Assembly (NCBI RefSeq): GCF_932526225.1
Contig: NC_064048.1
Coordinates: 4,410,437 to 4,474,436 of the forward strand
Direction of reading: 5' to 3'
Source of the DNA: Nematostella vectensis
Lineage: Eukaryota > Cnidaria > Anthozoa > Actiniaria > Edwardsiidae
Length of the DNA stretch: 64,000 bases
In this document: piece by piece, positions 60,680 through 64,000 of the stretch
Numbering within the stretch: position 1 is the stretch's first letter
How the letters are laid out: each line of letters starts with the position of its first letter
Translations under genes and position numbers: made by a program
Notes under the pieces: model-generated
What the model was told of the DNA's origin: nothing
The model's database searches: none
Seen by the model: only the letters and a program-made list of their open reading frames with translations

Positions 60680-63600
60680 TCACGTGAACACACCAGAGGA
60701 CACAAGATACTCTGAGCTTCCGATAGGTGGTCTGAGGTCTTCTCTCTCCATGAAATGCAAGGGAAGGGTCACGAGATGACCTCTGATGGACTTGACCGAC
60801 TCGCGGGCGGCCGCACGATCTTTGTCGACAAGAGGCTCAATCATCTTTGGATGGAAAAAGGAAGAGTGAACGTTAGTAAGCATGCAGATGGGATAAATTA
60901 CAGACAAGGAAAGAAAGGAAGAGTGAACGTCTGTTAACATGCAGATGGGATAAACCAAACAAGGCAGTGCAAAAAAATGGCGTGAGGAAACTATCAGAAA
61001 AGTTGAACTCGATTGGTGACTTAGTCCGAGTAAACAGGAACGCAGTATATCTGGTAAATAATGAAGCAAGCAGTCGAACAAGAAACAGGTAGGCAAGCAA
61101 GAAAGCAAGCCAAGCAAGAAACAGAAAGGCAAGAAAGAAAGCAGAAAACAAGTAGGAAGAAACACACAGGCAAGCAAGAAAGCAGTTGAGCAAAAACAGG
61201 CAGGCAAGAAGAAAAGTAGTTAAGAAAGGAACATGAAGGCAAGCAAAAAAAAAAACAGGAAACAGACAGGCAAGCAAGAAAGTAGTTTAGCAAGGAACAG
61301 GAAGGCAAGCAAAAAAGCAGGAAACAGACAGGCAAGCAAGAAAGTAGTTGAACACGGAACAGGCAGGCAAGCAAGAAAGTAGTTGAACACGGAACAGGCA
61401 GGCAAGCAAGAAAGTAGTTGAACACGGAACAGGCAGGCAAGCAAGAAAGTAGTTTAGCAAGGAACAGGCAGGCAAGCAAGAAAGTAGTTGAACACGGAAC
61501 AGGCAGGCAAGCAAGAAAGTAGTTGAACACGGAACAGGCAGGCAAGCAAGAAAGTAGTTGAACACGGAACAGGCAGGCAAGCAAGAAAGTAGTTTAGCAA
61601 GGAACAGGCAGGCAAGCAAGAAAGTAGTTGAACACGGAACAGGCAGGCAAGCAAGAAAGTAGTTGAACACGGAACAGGCAAGTCAGCGTAGGAAAAAGGA
61701 AGTATTCTGTCCCTACCTTAAACAAGGCCAATTCGCCAAATGATCGGACCTCGTCCGTCGGAAGACAATGGAACACCTACAAAAAGCAATAAAGATGAAT
61801 ACCAGGGCTAACATAAGATACATTGTAATGGGATGACTTTCACTGTTGCCTGTGTGTTCCTGATAATAATAGTGAAGGCAGAGGTGGTACAGGGGGGATT
61901 TTGATAATTTATGCAATACAAATTTAAAGATTTTGGCGTTACAAACAGAGCCTAAAAAAGGTTTCATGTAATAATTATAAAACCTACAAAATATCGAAAG
62001 ACTAACAGAAAAACCGACAGAGATATGCTTTTGTCGCTATTTGTTATAAGATATGTATAGGAAAAACACAAAAACTGAGGTGATTTATTCGCCCCCTTTC
62101 AAAATAAAAAAATTCACTGCCGCCGAATCTGCTTTATAACAAGTATCTTCCCGTTACCTCGCTATAAATCTTGGTGTTGTTTTCAGCTGTTCTCATCCAG
62201 ACATCCTAGATACGAAAATAGGTAATATTTATGAAAACAAAAAACACCCAAAACACGAAATGAGATGCCTTCTTGTTTCTAATAAAACAGTTAGCCTCGG
62301 GGATAGGGTTACAAACCTTGTAATAGCCTTCGTACACAGGGTCTCTAAACCTTTTAAAGCCTTGGGAAACAGGGTTTACAAACCTTGCGACAGCCATCGG
62401 AGACTTGGTCTACAAACTTTGTAAAAGCCATACCGGACAGGTTCAACAACCCTTTGTAAAAGCCATACCGGACAGGTTCAACAACCCTTTGTAAAAGCCA
62501 TACCGGACAGGTTCAACAACCCTTTGTAAAAGCCATACCGGACAGGTTCAACAACCCTTTGTAAAAGCCATACCGGACAGGTTCAACAACCCTTTGTAAA
62601 AGCCATACCGGACAGGTTCAACAACCCTTTGTAAAAGCCATACCGGACAGGTTCAACAACCCTTTGTAAAAGCCATACCGGACAGGTTCAACAACCCTTT
62701 GTAAAAGCCATACCGGACAGGTTCAACAACCCTTTGTAAAAGCCATACCGGACAGGTTCAACAACCCTTTGTAAAAGCCATACCGGACAGGTTCAACAAC
62801 CCTTTGTAAAAGCTTTCGGAAACAAGGCCGACACCCTTGTAAAAGACTAAGGACGCGGAATTTACAAACCTTCGGGGACGGGGTCTACAAACCTTGTAAA
62901 AGCCATTGGAATCAGGATCTACAAACCTTGTAAACGCCTTCGGATACAAGGGGGTACAACCCTTGCAAAAGCCTTCGGAAACAGGGCCTACACACATTGT
63001 AAAAGACTAAAGGTACGGGATCTACAAACCTTGTAAAAGCCATCGGAGACGGGGTCTTGGACGTTGACGTCTGTTGATTGCCCTGAACACGATTCAAGAC
63101 CAAGATGTTCCCTGTCGACAAAATAAAAGTATTAATAGTATTATTAAAAGTATTAAAAATATTAATTAGTATTGATACAGTTGTCCCGCGCACTCGAGCA
63201 ATTAGAGCTATCTACTGTATGCTCGTTTAAATCTAATTTATGTCGCAACAACTATTGTTCAATCCTATTTTGCGATAGTTCAGAATCATTGTTAAAAAAT
63301 TCCACCTTAAAGATTCAATAATGGATTATTTAATAGGTTTCATAGTGAGAGTGAATAGGACTATGAGGTAAAGGAATGGCTGCCAACAACTTTACCAATG
63401 TCATCCCCGGGGACCCAAGGCGTCGCGGAGATCGGGCACACAGGGAGCGTGGCGCGAGAAAGAAAGTGCTCTTTCTTTTTCAAACGCTCCCTGTGTGCCC
63501 GATCTCCGCGACGCCCTGGGTCCCCGAGGATGTACCAATGTCAAAATCTTCTAAACATATGAGGGCAAATTATGTTGGTTATTATATGGTTTTGAAGAAA

Positions 63601-63968
63601 AATAAAAGATAAAATATTTATATACAATTACAATAAATGAGTTAAAGAAACGGTTTTTTTCCCGGCAGCATAGTTAGTGCTTACATGAAGAGATGTGTGC
63701 GGAGTGAGTGTGCAAAAGGACCGACTTGAAATTCCTCCCCATTCATAACCGACGAAACCTGGGAATAACATGAAAACAAACATAATTTGAAGCAATTATC
63801 CAGGCACATGTATGTTAAAAATAACCACGTCTAAAGATGTATACCTTATTAGGTGTATAGAAATTATTTAGAAATCAGATTATAGGAACCTCACCAGTTC
63901 CCTATCTTCCAGACGAACTGCAATTTCTGAATCCCTTTTCCCCAGCATACTTCTATCGTTGATATTCG
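60680..63968 (-). CDS. PLD1: Phospholipase D (PLD1/PLD2 type), C-terminal six exons; 5' part outside window
   Basis: C-terminus of a phosphatidylcholine-hydrolysing phospholipase D, which makes phosphatidic acid and choline at membranes. Exons: 63968-63895, 63758-63685, 63111-63030, 62205-62158, 61776-61717, 60844-60680, all phase-consistent and ending in TGA at 60680. The first readable residues are NINDRSMLGKRDSEIAVRLE, the sequence that directly follows the second HKD motif in animal PLDs, so the catalytic histidine and lysine lie just outside the window. Then come SVMNGEEFQVGPFAHSLR, NVQDPVSDGFYK, DVWMRTAENNTKIYSE, VFHCLPTDEVRSFGELALFK, and SIRGHLVTLPLHFMEREDL through to the terminal SGVFT. 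Animal PLD1/2 end similarly (VWT or close), and the C-terminus is known to matter for activity. The choice between PLD1 and PLD2 is not meaningful for an invertebrate. Splice calls are by eye. Confidence 0.93.
61080..61690. repeat. 35-bp minisatellite in the last PLD intron
   Basis: About 17 copies of a 35 bp unit with core aggcaggcaagcaagaaagt and agttgaacacggaac. The copies from 61340 to 61680 are almost identical, with a variant (agtttagcaagg) at intervals. Distal copies are diverged. The unit has no stops on the minus strand in any frame, giving spurious FLACLPVP-type frames. Confidence 0.95.
62206..63029. repeat. 35-bp minisatellite built on a PLD splice donor
   Basis: Eleven copies at 62427-62811 appear identical (gccataccggacaggttcaa core). 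The flanks hold degenerate copies. On the gene strand the degenerate copies next to the exon repeat the end of exon 63111-63030 (GATGGCTTTTACAAG) and its donor GTTTGTAGA. The array fills the whole intron. Confidence 0.95.
63402..63532. mobile_element. Hairpin (fold-back) element with 9-bp target duplication
   Basis: Two arms of about 48 bp, with only a few mismatches, begin catccccggggacccaagg and end ccctgggtccccgaggatg around a short AAAG-rich loop. The sequence taccaatgt flanks both sides (63393-63401 and 63533-63541), a 9 bp target duplication. Such duplications occur in Mutator-like elements. It lies in a PLD intron. Confidence 0.85.
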
Positions 63969-64000
63969 CTACAAAAAAAATCCATCTTTAATATCATCAT

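Noticed and set aside
61021-61690. Minus-strand frames with repeated FLACLPVPC units, resembling a membrane or secreted repeat protein
   Set aside because: Three phases are open because the 35-bp repeat has no stops. It lies inside the last PLD intron between two good PLD exons.

Overview
The window is animal (metazoan) nuclear DNA. It carries multi-exon genes with GT-AG introns, short phase-consistent coding exons, microsatellites, minisatellites and many small inverted-repeat transposons. The species cannot be fixed from the sequence. The protein families and repeat style suggest a marine invertebrate such as a cnidarian or an amphioxus. Minisatellites that span 5' splice sites, found here in several introns, recall a class I remember being described in amphioxus under the name 'mirage'.

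Four genes lie head to tail, all on the minus strand. From right to left they are: the C-terminal six exons of a phospholipase D (PLD1/PLD2 type, 63968-60680, 5' part outside the window); a complete AMN1 leucine-rich-repeat protein (59278-53938, five exons, 263 residues); a complete PDE3-type cyclic nucleotide phosphodiesterase (48329-35294, nine exons, 997 residues as assembled); and a eukaryotic acetyl-CoA carboxylase (30388-2531, 36 coding exons, 1247 codons). The carboxylase part covers the biotin carboxylase, biotin carrier and central regions; the carboxyltransferase part lies beyond position 1. I read the exons by eye from protein-family similarity, splice consensus and phase continuity. 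All phases join and the total lengths are multiples of three. The neighbours share no single pathway, although ACC, PDE3 and PLD all touch lipid metabolism or signalling.

Most non-coding DNA is intronic tandem repeat. The largest arrays are at 1-2383 (47 bp unit), 8620-13748 (about 37 bp), 41340-44625 (about 46-47 bp), 54690-55830 (about 22 bp), 53040-53650 (about 22 bp), 61080-61690 (35 bp) and 62206-63029 (35 bp). In at least five introns (four in ACC, one in PLD) the repeat unit is built from the last bases of the upstream exon plus the first bases of the intron, so every copy carries a splice-donor motif. Two further ACC introns show the mirror case, with repeats spanning the 3' splice site. 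This recurrent origin of arrays from splice junctions is the most unusual feature of the window.

Other elements are small non-autonomous DNA transposons. They include a pair with TTAA target duplications, one with TTA, and hairpin elements of which one has a 9 bp duplication. Several 'ggatccagg' or 'gctacg' ended repeats also occur. I found no convincing tRNA, rRNA, CRISPR, virus or toxin gene. The many long plus-strand open frames are minisatellite artefacts.
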